A stretch of 64,000 nt of DNA from Pararhodobacter sp. CCB-MM2. Its GTDB lineage: Bacteria > Pseudomonadota > Alphaproteobacteria > Rhodobacterales > Rhodobacteraceae. The translations under genes were made by a program, and so were the position numbers. The stretch's first letter is position 1, and each line of letters opens with the position of its first letter. Below are positions 24,873 through 34,496 of the stretch, piece after piece. The stretch is from the NCBI RefSeq assembly GCF_001691415.1, contig NZ_LRRR01000015.1, forward strand, positions 40,674 to 104,673, written 5' to 3'. A model generated the notes under the pieces. The model saw only the letters and a program-made list of their open reading frames with translations, was not told where the DNA came from and searched no databases.

Positions 24873-27800
24873 CGCGTGGCGCGGGCCATCAGCGGGCGCA
24901 GATGGGCGGCCAATTCGCGCACATGCGGCTCATGCAACATGCTCAGATGCGTGCCTCCGGTTTCGACCAGACGCACCCGACCCAGCGCCACATCCCGCCA
25001 GCCCAGCGCCGAGGCGATCCCTTCGGGCGTGTCGAAATGCTCGTCAGTGGCGCGGAATACCGTGATTTCGCCGGGATAGGGCTGCGGCTGATAGGCCGAG
25101 ATCGCCAGATCAATCGCCGCCTGATGCGCCGCGACATTGCCACGCGGGCGACCGATGGAATGCCCCCAACCGCGCCGGGCCATGCTCAGCCGCAGACGCT
25201 CCAGCCGGAAGCTGGCTTCGTCCCGGGCCAGCCTGACACGGCGACCAACGGCATCGGGCAGCTCCACCGTCAGGCGGCGGATATAGTGCTTGGCCGTCTT
25301 GCGCCGGACCCGACGCGGGCGACCGCCCGGCCCCTCGGCATCCAGCATGAAGACCATCCCCACCTCGCGCCCGGCGCCGATCAGCTGTTGCGCCAGCTCA
25401 TAGGCGATATAGGCCCCTTGCGACACGGCGATCAGCTGCACCGGTCCTTGCGGCGCATGCCTCTCGATATTGGCGCGGTAGATCGCGGCGATCTCGGGCA
25501 GGGTCGTCGGCGCTTCGGAATCCAGAAGGTCCAGCGTCAGGCCGATCAACGGCTGATCGGGCTGCAACATCCCGCCGAGCGGCCGGAAGAAGCTGCCGTG
25601 CTCGCCAAGGATGTGGATCGCATAGAGCGGCGGAAGATGGCCCTCAGGCTGGATCGGCACGAGGCAATTCGGCGCACCCTCTGGCCCGCCACCGGTCAGT
25701 TCGGCCGCGATCTGGCGCGGTGTCGGGGTCTGGAACAGCGTGGCCAACGGCAGCCGGCGACCGAAGTCACGCTCCAGCAGGCTCATCAGCCGGACCGACA
25801 GCAGCGAATGCCCGCCAAGGTCGAAGAAGCTGTCGTCCGCCCCCACCCGCTTGTGACCCAGAAGCGTGGCGAAGATCGCCTGCACCTTGGCGGTCTGCGC
25901 ATCCACCGGGCCGTTGTCGGCCGTGCTGTCATCGTCGCTGCTGCGCTCCGGGCGCGGAAGGGCGGCGATGTCGATCTTGCCGCTGGGCTTGCGGGGGAAA
26001 TCGGCGACCGGCACGATCTGCGGCACCATGTAGCCCGGCAACAGGGCCCCCAACCGGGCAGTCAACGCCGCGACATCCCCCTCGCCCGAGAAACGCACCC
26101 AGGCCAGCAACCGCGCCGTCTCGCTGCCGGGACGATCGAGCCCCACGGCGGCCAACATCACAGCGGGATCGGCCTCGAGCGCGGCTTCGATGGCCCCCAG
26201 CTCGATCCGGTAGCCGCGCAGTTTGATCTGCCGGTCGATCCGCCCGAGATAGGCCAAGGCCCCATCGCCGCGCCACGCGACCTTGTCGCCGGTGCGATAG
26301 GCCGGGACGCCCCCTGCGTCGGGCGTGGTCACGAAGACCTCGGCGGTCTGTTCGGGCAGGCCCAGATAGCCCAAGGCAAGGCCCGGACCGCTGAGCCACA
26401 GCTCCCCGGCGACACCGTCCGGCGTCAGGCTGCCATCGGGGCTGCGGACCTCGGCGCGGACATGGGCGACCGGATGTCCGATCGGTACCTCGCCCCCGTC
26501 ATAGGCCGGCGCGCCCGCGTCGTAGAGGGTGGCGGTCACGGCGGCTTCGGTGGGGCCGTAGCCATTGAGCCACCGCAGGCCCGGATACATCTGCCGCCAC
26601 CGCGCCAAGGCCTCGCCCGAGACACGCTCGCCGCCGACGATCATCAGGCGCAGGCCCTCCGGCAGGGGCTGCGGATGCGGCGCATCGGCCAGATCGGCGA
26701 CCAGCACATGCCAGAAGGCGGTCGGCAGGTTGGCCACGCTGATCCGGTGGTCCTTCAGGGCTGCCATCAGATGCGGCACCGATTGTGCCACCGCGTCGTC
26801 GCGCAGGACCAGCCGCGCGCCGGACAGAAGCGTCGGTACGATCTCTTCGATGGAGACGTCGAAATTCAGGCTGGCGAATTGCAGCACCCGGTCCGCCGCG
26901 GTCAGTGCGAAGGCGCGGATCATGGCGCTGGCGTGATGGGCGAAGGCGCGGTTGGGCAGCACCACGCCCTTGGGCTTCCCGGTCGAGCCGGAGGTATAGA
27001 TCACATAGGCCGGGCTGTCGGGGTTCTGCGCCACGCGGCGCGGCGCGGCGGCGCTTTGTCCGTCCAGCGCGGGGTCATCGACCAGCAGCAGCGGCAGGGT
27101 TCCGGTGGTGAGACGCGCGGCCTGCGCGCGCTCGGTGAACAGCGCCGCGACACCGGCGCGGTCGATCATGTCGTCCAGACTGGCGGTCGGAAACTCCGGA
27201 TCGAGCGGCAGGAACGCGGCCTGCGCCTTCAGCACCGCCAGCATCGCGGCGACGAAATCCGCCCCCCGCGGCAGCGCGAGGCCCACCACATGTCCCGGCC
27301 CCACACCCTGATCACGCAGGCACAGCGCCAGATGGTTCGCCCGGGCATTCAGCGCCCCGTAGGTCAGGGGCGCGTGGGTCCCGACGATCTCGATGGCGAT
27401 GCGGTCGGGATCGGCGCGGGCAACGGCCTCGAACCGGTCGACGATGGGCGTGGGATCCAGCGTCCCGGCCCCCTCGCCCTCGGCGCGGGATAGCAGCAGG
27501 GTCTCCTCACCCTCGGCCAGCATGGACAGTGCGCCCAGCGGCACGTCCCCGGCAGCCGCCATCGCGTCGAGCAAAGTCAGAAGGTAGTCGAAGAGCCGTG
27601 TCGCCCCCGCGTCCGAGACCCGGCTGGGATCGTATTCCAGACGCAACAGAAGCGCCGGATCATCATAGGCCGCCAGCGTGAGCATAGTGGCCATCTGGCT
27701 GTGCTCGTCGATGTGGCGCTGCGCCCAATCCGGCCCCTGCGCCGCCATCTGCACGGGCAATGAGCCTCGGTCATACATCACAATCGTATCGAACAGCGCC

Positions 27801-28828
27801 TGCCCTGCCGGCAGATCGACCCGTTCCGCGACGGCGGTCGGCGGCGTGTGCTCAAACGGTCGCGTCGCCAGCATGTCGGCCCGCAGCTGGGCCAGCAGCC
27901 CGTCCAGCGTCTGCCCCTTCAACCGGGCGCGCATCGGCAGCGTGTTGATGCGGCAGCCGGCGATCTCCTGCCCCTCCGGCACCAGATAGCCGCCCGAGCG
28001 CGTCATACCGAACACGGCCTCGTCGCGGCCCGAGGCCCGGGCCAACACCATCGCCCAGGCGCCCGACAGAAGGGCGGGAAGCGTGACGCCGGCGCGGTCA
28101 GCCCGCTGGCGGATCGCGTCGGCGCGCGCGGGATCGAGCCTGAGACTGCGAACACGGCGGACCTGCGGATCGGCCTCGGCGATGCTCAGGAAAACCGGGT
28201 CCAGGCGATTCGGGGTATCAAAACCCTCAAGCTGCCGATCAAAGACCGCAAGCGCCTCGCCATGGTCCAGCCCGGCGACGGCCAGTGCGTGATCGGCGAA
28301 ACCGGGAAGGTCCGAGGCCCGCGCAGGCGGGGCATGACCGGCACGGCGGGCGTCGTAGCAGGTGAAGAGATCGCGCAACAGCAGCCGGTAGCCGTTCCCG
28401 TCCAGCATCGCGTGGTGGAAGGTCCAGATCATCGCGCTGCGATCCGCGCCATGGCGCAGCAGGGTCACCCGCCAAGCAGGCGCCGTATCCAGCGGCAGCC
28501 CGGTGCGGCGGTCAGCCTCCAGCCAATCGTCCAGCGACAGGTCCAGATGGTCACCGCACTCCTCTACCCGCAGATCGGGCGAGACCTCAGCCCACAGCGC
28601 TTGGCGCGGGCCGTCATGGGCCAAGGGGTCCAGCGTCATGCGCAGCACGTCGTGGCGTGCGGCCAGATCGGCCCAAGCCTGCGCCATCGCACCCTCGTCC
28701 AGCGCTTCACCTTCGAAGCGGATGACGACTTGCAGCAGGTTCAGCGCGGGCTTGGCGGACAGCAGGCTTTCGTACAGCAGGCCTTGCTGGCTGGGCGTCA
28801 GCGGCAGGATCCGAAGGGGCTCTGTCAT
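24857..28828 (-). CDS. Single-module non-ribosomal peptide synthetase (C-A-PCP-TE)
   Basis: 1323 aa from the ATG at 28828. C domain (1-430) has HHAMLDG at 138-144, the active-site HHxxxDG. A domain (about 465-955) has YTSGSTGKPKG (A3), NGYGPTE (A5), YRTGD (A7) and RKPSGKID (A10). PCP carries LGGHSLL with Ser1008 for phosphopantetheine. TE (about 1065-1310) has AVSQG (Ser1136), an Asp in LDAEG (1163) and GGTHLSM (His1294). My manual alignment to GrsA gives the A-domain code D657 V658 E661 N700 I730 G732 G756 V764 T765 K951; Glu at the third position is seen in codes for basic amino acids, but this is tentative. A C domain in a lone module implies an acyl or amine donor from elsewhere. No transporter, PPTase or MbtH gene is adjacent. 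Confidence 0.93.
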   Translation of the reverse strand: MTEPLRILPLTPSQQGLLYESLLSAKPALNLLQVVIRFEGEALDEGAMAQAWADLAARHDVLRMTLDPLAHDGPRQALWAEVSPDLRVEECGDHLDLSLDDWLEADRRTGLPLDTAPAWRVTLLRHGADRSAMIWTFHHAMLDGNGYRLLLRDLFTCYDARRAGHAPPARASDLPGFADHALAVAGLDHGEALAVFDRQLEGFDTPNRLDPVFLSIAEADPQVRRVRSLRLDPARADAIRQRADRAGVTLPALLSGAWAMVLARASGRDEAVFGMTRSGGYLVPEGQEIAGCRINTLPMRARLKGQTLDGLLAQLRADMLATRPFEHTPPTAVAERVDLPAGQALFDTIVMYDRGSLPVQMAAQGPDWAQRHIDEHSQMATMLTLAAYDDPALLLRLEYDPSRVSDAGATRLFDYLLTLLDAMAAAGDVPLGALSMLAEGEETLLLSRAEGEGAGTLDPTPIVDRFEAVARADPDRIAIEIVGTHAPLTYGALNARANHLALCLRDQGVGPGHVVGLALPRGADFVAAMLAVLKAQAAFLPLDPEFPTASLDDMIDRAGVAALFTERAQAARLTTGTLPLLLVDDPALDGQSAAAPRRVAQNPDSPAYVIYTSGSTGKPKGVVLPNRAFAHHASAMIRAFALTAADRVLQFASLNFDVSIEEIVPTLLSGARLVLRDDAVAQSVPHLMAALKDHRISVANLPTAFWHVLVADLADAPHPQPLPEGLRLMIVGGERVSGEALARWRQMYPGLRWLNGYGPTEAAVTATLYDAGAPAYDGGEVPIGHPVAHVRAEVRSPDGSLTPDGVAGELWLSGPGLALGYLGLPEQTAEVFVTTPDAGGVPAYRTGDKVAWRGDGALAYLGRIDRQIKLRGYRIELGAIEAALEADPAVMLAAVGLDRPGSETARLLAWVRFSGEGDVAALTARLGALLPGYMVPQIVPVADFPRKPSGKIDIAALPRPERSSDDDSTADNGPVDAQTAKVQAIFATLLGHKRVGADDSFFDLGGHSLLSVRLMSLLERDFGRRLPLATLFQTPTPRQIAAELTGGGPEGAPNCLVPIQPEGHLPPLYAIHILGEHGSFFRPLGGMLQPDQPLIGLTLDLLDSEAPTTLPEIAAIYRANIERHAPQGPVQLIAVSQGAYIAYELAQQLIGAGREVGMVFMLDAEGPGGRPRRVRRKTAKHYIRRLTVELPDAVGRRVRLARDEASFRLERLRLSMARRGWGHSIGRPRGNVAAHQAAIDLAISAYQPQPYPGEITVFRATDEHFDTPEGIASALGWRDVALGRVRLVETGGTHLSMLHEPHVRELAAHLRPLMARATRKGRR

Positions 28829-29059
28829 CACGCTCGCTGGCTGGCTGGCATATCGGAGAGGCACAACACCCCCTTCCTTGGCGCCAGCAGACACCGGCTT
28901 CCAAGTGTCGCCGGTCCCTTCGGCGGTATCAAGACAATCGCGCACAGTCGCTCTCGGCATCGGGCCCACATCAGGCGAGTTGCCGTATCAATGCCCGACG
29001 TGTCTGGCGAAAATGCGGCGACAGGCGTTCGTTAACGCGACACCGCCCCCGCACCCCGA

Positions 29060-30307
29060 TTATTCCGCCGGATGGCGATGGCCCGCGCTCCAACCCTCAG
29101 CGCCTTGGCCGACATCCTGCGGCGCGCGCGGCTGGAACGGCCGCTTCTGCCATTCCGCAACCCACGCAAGGGCCACCGACAGCGCGATACCCATCGGCGG
29201 CAGCACCCAGCCCATCCACGCAGGCTCGCCCCAGGCCTGCATCACCACCTGAAACAGCAGCGACAGCACGGTCCCGCCTGCGAAGACCAGAAGGCCCTGA
29301 CGCCCCATCAACCGCAGCGGCTCGGCCCAGGTCATGCCCGACAGGCGGGTGACGATGGGCAGCGAGGCCAGCACATAGGCCATGGCCAGCACATGCAGCA
29401 GGCGCGGCAAGGCAACGAAGGTCTTGTCGTGCGAGACGATATGGAACGGCGCGCCGAGGCTTCCCAGACGGGCCATCTGATGGTTCAGGAATTCTCCGAA
29501 GCCCGGCACATAGATCCACGCCAGGACCAGCAGCAGATATCCCAGCGCCGCGCCGAACAGCCAGGGCGAGTACGGCACGAAGCGCTTGCCCTGCCGCGCG
29601 GCCATGCCGGTCAACAGGCCGATGGAGAAGATCAGCTGCCATGAGAACGGGTTGAAGAACCACCCGCCCGGGTTCGGGTAGGCGGGCAGGTTCAGCCGCC
29701 ACAGCCCGGCTGCGAACCACAGCGCCACGGCGGCTCCCGCCAGCGCCCACGGCCAGCGCATGCCCAGCAGCATGGCCACCGGGCCCGCCAGCAGCAGCAC
29801 GGCATAGGCCGGCAGGATATTCACATAGCCCAGCTGATGCCCCAGCGTGGGAATGCCGATCAGCGCGGCGGCGGTGTTGTTGAACACCTGCCGCAGGTTG
29901 ATCTGGGTCATCAGCTCGGGGAGGTTGTAGAAGATCGCCCCGGCCGCGAAGATCGCCACCGCCCAGGCGGTCAGCAGGATCTGTACCTGATACAGGGTCC
30001 AGGCCCGCAGCCACATCGGCTTCACCGCTGCCCAAAGCCCGTTGCGCTGACGCGCCTCGCGGCTGAAACGGCCGGAATAGGCCAGCCCTGCGGCGATGCC
30101 GGACATGATGAAGAAGGCCTCGGCCGCGTCCGAGAAACCCCAGTTGCGCAGGGTGAAGCGCTCATAGGGGTTGCCCGGCACATGGTCGATGAAGATCATC
30201 ACTAGGGCGATGCCGCGGAAGGCATCGATCCGCGGATCGCGCGGACGTTTGGCGCCCGGCAACCCCTTGTCGGGAAAGCGCAAAAGCTTGCTGTCAGAGG
30301 GCGACAT
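29060..30307 (-). CDS. opgC: OpgC-type periplasmic glucan acyl (succinyl) transferase
   Basis: 415 aa integral membrane protein with about ten hydrophobic segments. The opening RDPRIDAFRGIALVMIFIDHVPGNPYERFTLRNWGFSDAAEAF is diagnostic for OpgC, which adds succinyl groups to osmoregulated periplasmic glucans; the Rhodobacter sphaeroides family member is known to do this. The start lies 14 bp inside the end of opgH, so it is translated from the same operon. 231 bp separate it from the NRPS gene downstream. Confidence 0.92.
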   Translation of the reverse strand: MSPSDSKLLRFPDKGLPGAKRPRDPRIDAFRGIALVMIFIDHVPGNPYERFTLRNWGFSDAAEAFFIMSGIAAGLAYSGRFSREARQRNGLWAAVKPMWLRAWTLYQVQILLTAWAVAIFAAGAIFYNLPELMTQINLRQVFNNTAAALIGIPTLGHQLGYVNILPAYAVLLLAGPVAMLLGMRWPWALAGAAVALWFAAGLWRLNLPAYPNPGGWFFNPFSWQLIFSIGLLTGMAARQGKRFVPYSPWLFGAALGYLLLVLAWIYVPGFGEFLNHQMARLGSLGAPFHIVSHDKTFVALPRLLHVLAMAYVLASLPIVTRLSGMTWAEPLRLMGRQGLLVFAGGTVLSLLFQVVMQAWGEPAWMGWVLPPMGIALSVALAWVAEWQKRPFQPRAPQDVGQGAEGWSAGHRHPAE

Positions 30308-32081
30308 CGGCGGCCCCGCTCACGCTGTTGCCCGTCGTCTGGGCAACCGGCTGCGACCATTCGGCCAAGATCGCCTCATAGCGTTGGACCACCGGAGCCG
30401 GGGCGCCCTCGTCCGGGGTGGTGAACAGGCTCCGGGCCAACCGGCGCGAGGTCAACATGATCAGCACCGGCGCCGCCAGCATCGGCACGCAAACGGGCAG
30501 CAGCCACAGCGTCAGGTCCGGCGCGACACGGGCGACCAGCAGCAGTGCCACAGCACCCACGGCGCTGATCCACAGCCCGGCTTGCGCCCCTTCCAGCAGC
30601 GACAGACGACCCTCGCCGCGCTGGTTGGCCGGCCAGCCTCCGTCGCGCCCCGAGAGGACCTGTAGCACGGCACGGCTTTGGTACATCAGCATCACCGGCG
30701 CGATGACGGAGGTCAGCGCTACCTCGGCCAGAACCGAAGCTCCGGCCCGCAGCATGCCGCCAAACCCGCGCGCCCGGCCCGAGAGGCTGGCCCCCAGCCA
30801 GATCGCTACCTTGGGCAGCACCAACAGGCCCGCGATGCCGACCACCAGCGCAGTGATCTCCTTCGAGCGGTCCGAGGGGAAGACGGGGAACAGGTTATGC
30901 GCCTCGGGGAAGTAATCGGGCAGCGGCGCGGTGATGGTGGCGATGATCGAGGCGATCATGAAGCCCGCCCACAACAGCGAGACCAGATAGGCAAAGATCC
31001 CCTGCAGGAAGACGAAACGGCTCCAGCCCGAGAGGCCGGGTGCGGCCAGCAGGCGGATATGCTGCAGGTTGCCCTGGCACCAGCGACGGTCGCGACGGGC
31101 ATAGGAGAGCAAGTTCTCGGGGCCTTCCTCAAAGCTGCCGCCGATCGTGCCGTCGACCTTCACCGACCAGCCGGCGCGGGCCAGCAGCGCGGCCTCGACG
31201 TAATCGTGGCTCAGGATATGGCCGCCGAACGGGGGCTTCCCGCTGAGTTCCGGCAGCGCGCAACTTTCGGCGAAGGCGCGCAGGCGGACGATGGCATTGT
31301 GGCCCCAGAACGGGCCGGTATGCCCCTGCATCCGCGCAAGGCCACGGGTGAAGACCGGGCCGTGGAACGCAGCGGCGAATTGCATGGCGCGACCAAACAG
31401 CGAGCGGGCACCGATGATGCGCGGCAGGGTCTGCAACAGGCCCAGTTGCGGATCGGCCTGCATGCGGGCGATCATCGTGCGGATCGTCGCGCCTTCCATC
31501 AGGCTGTCCGCATCGAGGATCACCGCGAATTCATAGGCCCCACCCGAACGGCGGATGAAATCCTCGATATTCCCGGCCTTGCGGCCGCGGTTGTCCTCGC
31601 GCCGGCGGTAGAAGATGCGGCCGGTGCCGCCCGTACGCTCCAGCAGCCGGACATAGGCATGGCGCTCACGCAGGGCGGCGGCCTCGTCGCGGGTGTCGGA
31701 GAGGATGGCAATGTCGGCAATCACCCCGGCCTCGCGGATCGAGGCATCCATCGCGGCGATCCGCGCGAAGGTGCTGACCGGGTCTTCGTTGCAGATCGGC
31801 ACCAGCACGACACTGGAAGGCTGCGGCGCCCGGATCTCGTCCACCGTGTCGCGACGGCGCGAGGGGGCGAGGCCCGTGAAGGCCAGCGATGCCCCCCAGG
31901 CCAGCCAGGCGGTGGTGATCAGGATCAACCCGGTGCGCACGAAGTCCCAGACATCGATGCCGTCCTGAATGGCGGCTTCGGCCAGCAGCACGGTCGCCAC
32001 CAAGGCTGTCAGGAACGACATCACCAAGGCGATTGTGCGGATCAGAACGGTACGGCGGTCGGGCGACAGGGGCGCGCGCAT
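30294..32081 (-). CDS. opgH: OpgH glucan glucosyltransferase
   Basis: 595 aa from the ATG at 32081. Inner-membrane GT2 enzyme that makes the beta-glucan backbone from UDP-glucose. Two N-terminal membrane segments precede the catalytic loop with PICNEDP, the DAD metal site (VILDADSLM), the acceptor-site SHDYVEA and RDRRWCQGN (QxxRW equivalent); four or so membrane segments follow. Shorter than E. coli OpgH because the long cytoplasmic N- and C-terminal extensions are missing. It lies 7 bp after the 60-aa gene. Confidence 0.93.
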   Translation of the reverse strand: MRAPLSPDRRTVLIRTIALVMSFLTALVATVLLAEAAIQDGIDVWDFVRTGLILITTAWLAWGASLAFTGLAPSRRRDTVDEIRAPQPSSVVLVPICNEDPVSTFARIAAMDASIREAGVIADIAILSDTRDEAAALRERHAYVRLLERTGGTGRIFYRRREDNRGRKAGNIEDFIRRSGGAYEFAVILDADSLMEGATIRTMIARMQADPQLGLLQTLPRIIGARSLFGRAMQFAAAFHGPVFTRGLARMQGHTGPFWGHNAIVRLRAFAESCALPELSGKPPFGGHILSHDYVEAALLARAGWSVKVDGTIGGSFEEGPENLLSYARRDRRWCQGNLQHIRLLAAPGLSGWSRFVFLQGIFAYLVSLLWAGFMIASIIATITAPLPDYFPEAHNLFPVFPSDRSKEITALVVGIAGLLVLPKVAIWLGASLSGRARGFGGMLRAGASVLAEVALTSVIAPVMLMYQSRAVLQVLSGRDGGWPANQRGEGRLSLLEGAQAGLWISAVGAVALLLVARVAPDLTLWLLPVCVPMLAAPVLIMLTSRRLARSLFTTPDEGAPAPVVQRYEAILAEWSQPVAQTTGNSVSGAADVAL

Positions 32082-32088
32082 GGGCAGA

Positions 32089-32271
32089 TCAGGCCCGCAG
32101 GCGCGGGGCAAGGGACAGCCACAGACGCGACAGACCGCGCGCGGCGATGGGCGCTGCGCGGCGCTCCAGCACCTGCGCGGGCATGTCCAGCGGGGCCACC
32201 GGCGGCGCCCAATGTGCGGTCTCGATGATCTCGGCCGAGGCCGTGTCGATCGGGGTCATATCCATACTCAT
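32089..32271 (-). CDS. 60-aa gene between opgG and opgH (opgI-like position)
   Basis: 60 codons (opening MSMDMTPIDTASAEIIETAH, ending SLAPRLRA). Its ATG overlaps the opgG stop in an ATGA, and it ends 7 bp before the opgH ATG, so it sits perfectly in the operon. No membrane segment or signal peptide. R. sphaeroides has a small gene called opgI in this position; this could be its counterpart or the detached cytoplasmic N-terminal tail of OpgH (E. coli OpgH has such an extension). Too short for confident family assignment. Confidence 0.6.
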   Translation of the reverse strand: MSMDMTPIDTASAEIIETAHWAPPVAPLDMPAQVLERRAAPIAARGLSRLWLSLAPRLRA

Positions 32272-34025
32272 TGCCGTACCCATTGATAAAGCCAGGTTTC
32301 CGACAGCTCGCGGCCGAAGCCGTTCAGCGAGGCCCGCAATTCCACGATACTGCCCGGCGTGGCCCGAACTTCGAGCACCAGCCGCCATGTCTCGGTCCCG
32401 CTGATCTTGCTGAGGATCGCCTGTTCCAGCTCGCCCCGCGTCACGCTGACCTCGGGTTGAACCTCGGACTCGGGCGAAAGTTCCGACAGAAGGCCGCCTT
32501 CGAAATCCACGACGAACTTGCGCAGGTCGGGATCGGGCTCGGCCCCGGCCACCCCGGCGATGCCGGCACGGGTGCGCACGACGCGGGCGCGGTCGACGCT
32601 GGCCGCCCCCTCGGGCGCGGCGCCCCAATGCAGGCGGTAGGCCACCTCGTAGGCGTCGCCGGCGCGCGTCGGCGCCTCGGGCACCCAATAGGCGACGATG
32701 TTGTCATTGCCCTCGAATGCGGACGGAATCTCGATCAGCCGGACCGAGCCCCGGCCCCAATCGCCGATCGGTTCGACCATCAGCGAGGGGCGGCGCTCGT
32801 AATGCGCTTCGGCATCGAGATAGGCCTCGAAATCGCGGCTGCGCTGCACCAACCCAAAGCTGCGCGGCGAGGCCATGCCCAGATAGGACGTCCCCAGCCG
32901 CGGCGGGTTGTTGAGCGCGCGCACCGTCGTCTCGCCCCCCTGCCCGTTCAGCACGAGGTATTCGCTGTCATGTACGGCGGCGCGGAAATCATGCGTCTCG
33001 TCCGGATCGGCGCCCCCGAACAGGAACATCGAGGTCAGCGGCGCCACGCCCAGCTGCTGCACGTCACGGCGCAGGAACAGACGGGCCAGAACCTCGACCT
33101 GCGTGGTCTCGCCGGGCTGGACGATGAAGCGGTAAGCCCCGGTGACCGAGGCGCTTTCCAGCGCGGCATAGAGCGTGACGCTGTCCTGACCGGGCTGCGG
33201 GCGCTCCAGCCAGAAATCGGTGAAGCGGGGGAATTCCTCGCCGCCCGACAGCGCCGTGTTCACGGCCAGACCGCGGGCCGAAAGGCCATAGACATTGCCC
33301 CGGCCCAAGGCGCGGAAATAGCTGGCGCCGAGGAACGAGATCAGCTCGTCGCGGTGATCGGCGCGGTTCAGCGCGGTCAGCAGGCGGAAGCCTGCGACGC
33401 CCGGCATCTGCGCATCGGCCGGAACCTGATCGGCCAGATCGCCCCGGTATTCGAAATCGGCGGTCGAGAAGGTCATCGGGCGGGCCATGCCGTCGACCAG
33501 TTCGAAGACCTGCACCGGTTCTTCGAACAGCCAGCCGAGGTGGAAGGCCTGCAGGCGGAAATTCAGGTCATCCTCGGCCCAGCGCGAATGATCGGTGCGG
33601 AACTGGATGCGCTGATAGCCATCATAGGACAGATCGGCGAGGAAGCCGTCGATCTGGCGCGGCGCCGGCGGATCATTGCGGCTGGCCTCGCGCATGCGCT
33701 CGGTCAGGGCGTCGAACGAGAAGGCCTCGGCGGTGTCGGCCGGGGCTTCGACGGGGGCCTCAACCGGGGCCTCCGTTGCGTCGGGAGCCGAGGTCTCGGC
33801 CGCCTCCTGCGCGGACAGGCGCGCGGGGGCGATCAATGCCGCCGTTGCCGCGCTTCCGGCCAGCAGACCCAGCATCCGGCGGCGCGACAGGGGCGCGCGC
33901 GACGGGCGGGAAGCGACGGAAAGATCAGCGGAAGACGTGGCAGTCGAGAGGGGAGAGATAGCGGACGCGGAACAGGTGTCAGGCGACAAAGGAGAAGCTC
34001 CCGGAGAGAATCGGCAAACAGTCAT
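32268..34025 (-). CDS. opgG: OpgG/OpgD-type periplasmic glucan biosynthesis protein
   Basis: 585 aa. The MdoG domain covers about residues 105-585 (ISFLGASYFRALGRGNVYGLSARGLAVNT is diagnostic). It acts in the periplasm on branching or processing of the nascent glucan. The leader has a twin-arginine motif (LSRRRMLGLLAGSAATAAL, residues about 46-65), as in OpgD of E. coli, and then an acidic Ala/Pro/Glu-rich linker. The ATG at 34025 gives about 45 residues ahead of the Tat motif, longer than usual; no better ATG exists downstream except the Met within the motif. First gene of the opg operon. Confidence 0.92.
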   Translation of the reverse strand: MTVCRFSPGASPLSPDTCSASAISPLSTATSSADLSVASRPSRAPLSRRRMLGLLAGSAATAALIAPARLSAQEAAETSAPDATEAPVEAPVEAPADTAEAFSFDALTERMREASRNDPPAPRQIDGFLADLSYDGYQRIQFRTDHSRWAEDDLNFRLQAFHLGWLFEEPVQVFELVDGMARPMTFSTADFEYRGDLADQVPADAQMPGVAGFRLLTALNRADHRDELISFLGASYFRALGRGNVYGLSARGLAVNTALSGGEEFPRFTDFWLERPQPGQDSVTLYAALESASVTGAYRFIVQPGETTQVEVLARLFLRRDVQQLGVAPLTSMFLFGGADPDETHDFRAAVHDSEYLVLNGQGGETTVRALNNPPRLGTSYLGMASPRSFGLVQRSRDFEAYLDAEAHYERRPSLMVEPIGDWGRGSVRLIEIPSAFEGNDNIVAYWVPEAPTRAGDAYEVAYRLHWGAAPEGAASVDRARVVRTRAGIAGVAGAEPDPDLRKFVVDFEGGLLSELSPESEVQPEVSVTRGELEQAILSKISGTETWRLVLEVRATPGSIVELRASLNGFGRELSETWLYQWVRQ

Positions 34026-34496
34026 ATAGAAGTTGGACCCCGCGCGGCAGAAGGAAAGATCTGCAATCGCTGCATGGCAGAATCTCGCGCAGCGAATTGC
34101 TGCCTCAGGGTCGAATCACTCCCAATGGGGTGGCGGACTTCCGCCCGATGCGACATCTTTATGACAGCTTGCCCAATCGGCGGGCAGAGGTGAATTGTCA
34201 CCCAGCAGCAAGGACTTGTGGAATCAGGCGATTTCCCGCCGACCTGCGATGCGGCGCAATATTCGGCGAAGCCCTGCGACCCCGTCCGCGCCCCGGCGCA
34301 AACCCGCCGCAGCGCAGAAATCCGAGCCAATCAGTGACTGTTGTGCGCCCCTCGGCAGGAGCGTTTCAGACCCGACCGGAGAGAAAAATCACCCCGACGG
34401 GTTGACTTCCTTCACCCGCGAACGAAATCCCTGCGACGCGCTCTGCCCTCTTGGGGCCGGGGGTGTTTTTCCAACTCTTGATCTGCAGGTCTTTCC
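34026..34496. other. 471-bp divergent intergenic region, opgG / exporter
   Basis: No convincing gene: the two roughly 100-codon open frames have unnatural composition (many Arg/Pro/Cys) and no ribosome-binding site. A weak nested inverted repeat occurs at 34162-34200 (TGACA...TGTCA outside, TGCCC/GGGCA inside). TTGACT at about 34403 could be a -35 element for the exporter, without a clear -10. It probably carries the promoters of both divergent genes. Confidence 0.5.

Noticed and set aside
24902..27493. Plus-strand open frame of about 863 codons opposite the NRPS
   Set aside because: Antisense shadow; low-complexity Arg/Gln/Gly/His-rich translation without motifs.
34022..34405. Two open frames of about 100 codons in the opgG/exporter gap
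   Set aside because: No ribosome-binding site, odd composition and mutual overlap; judged non-coding.
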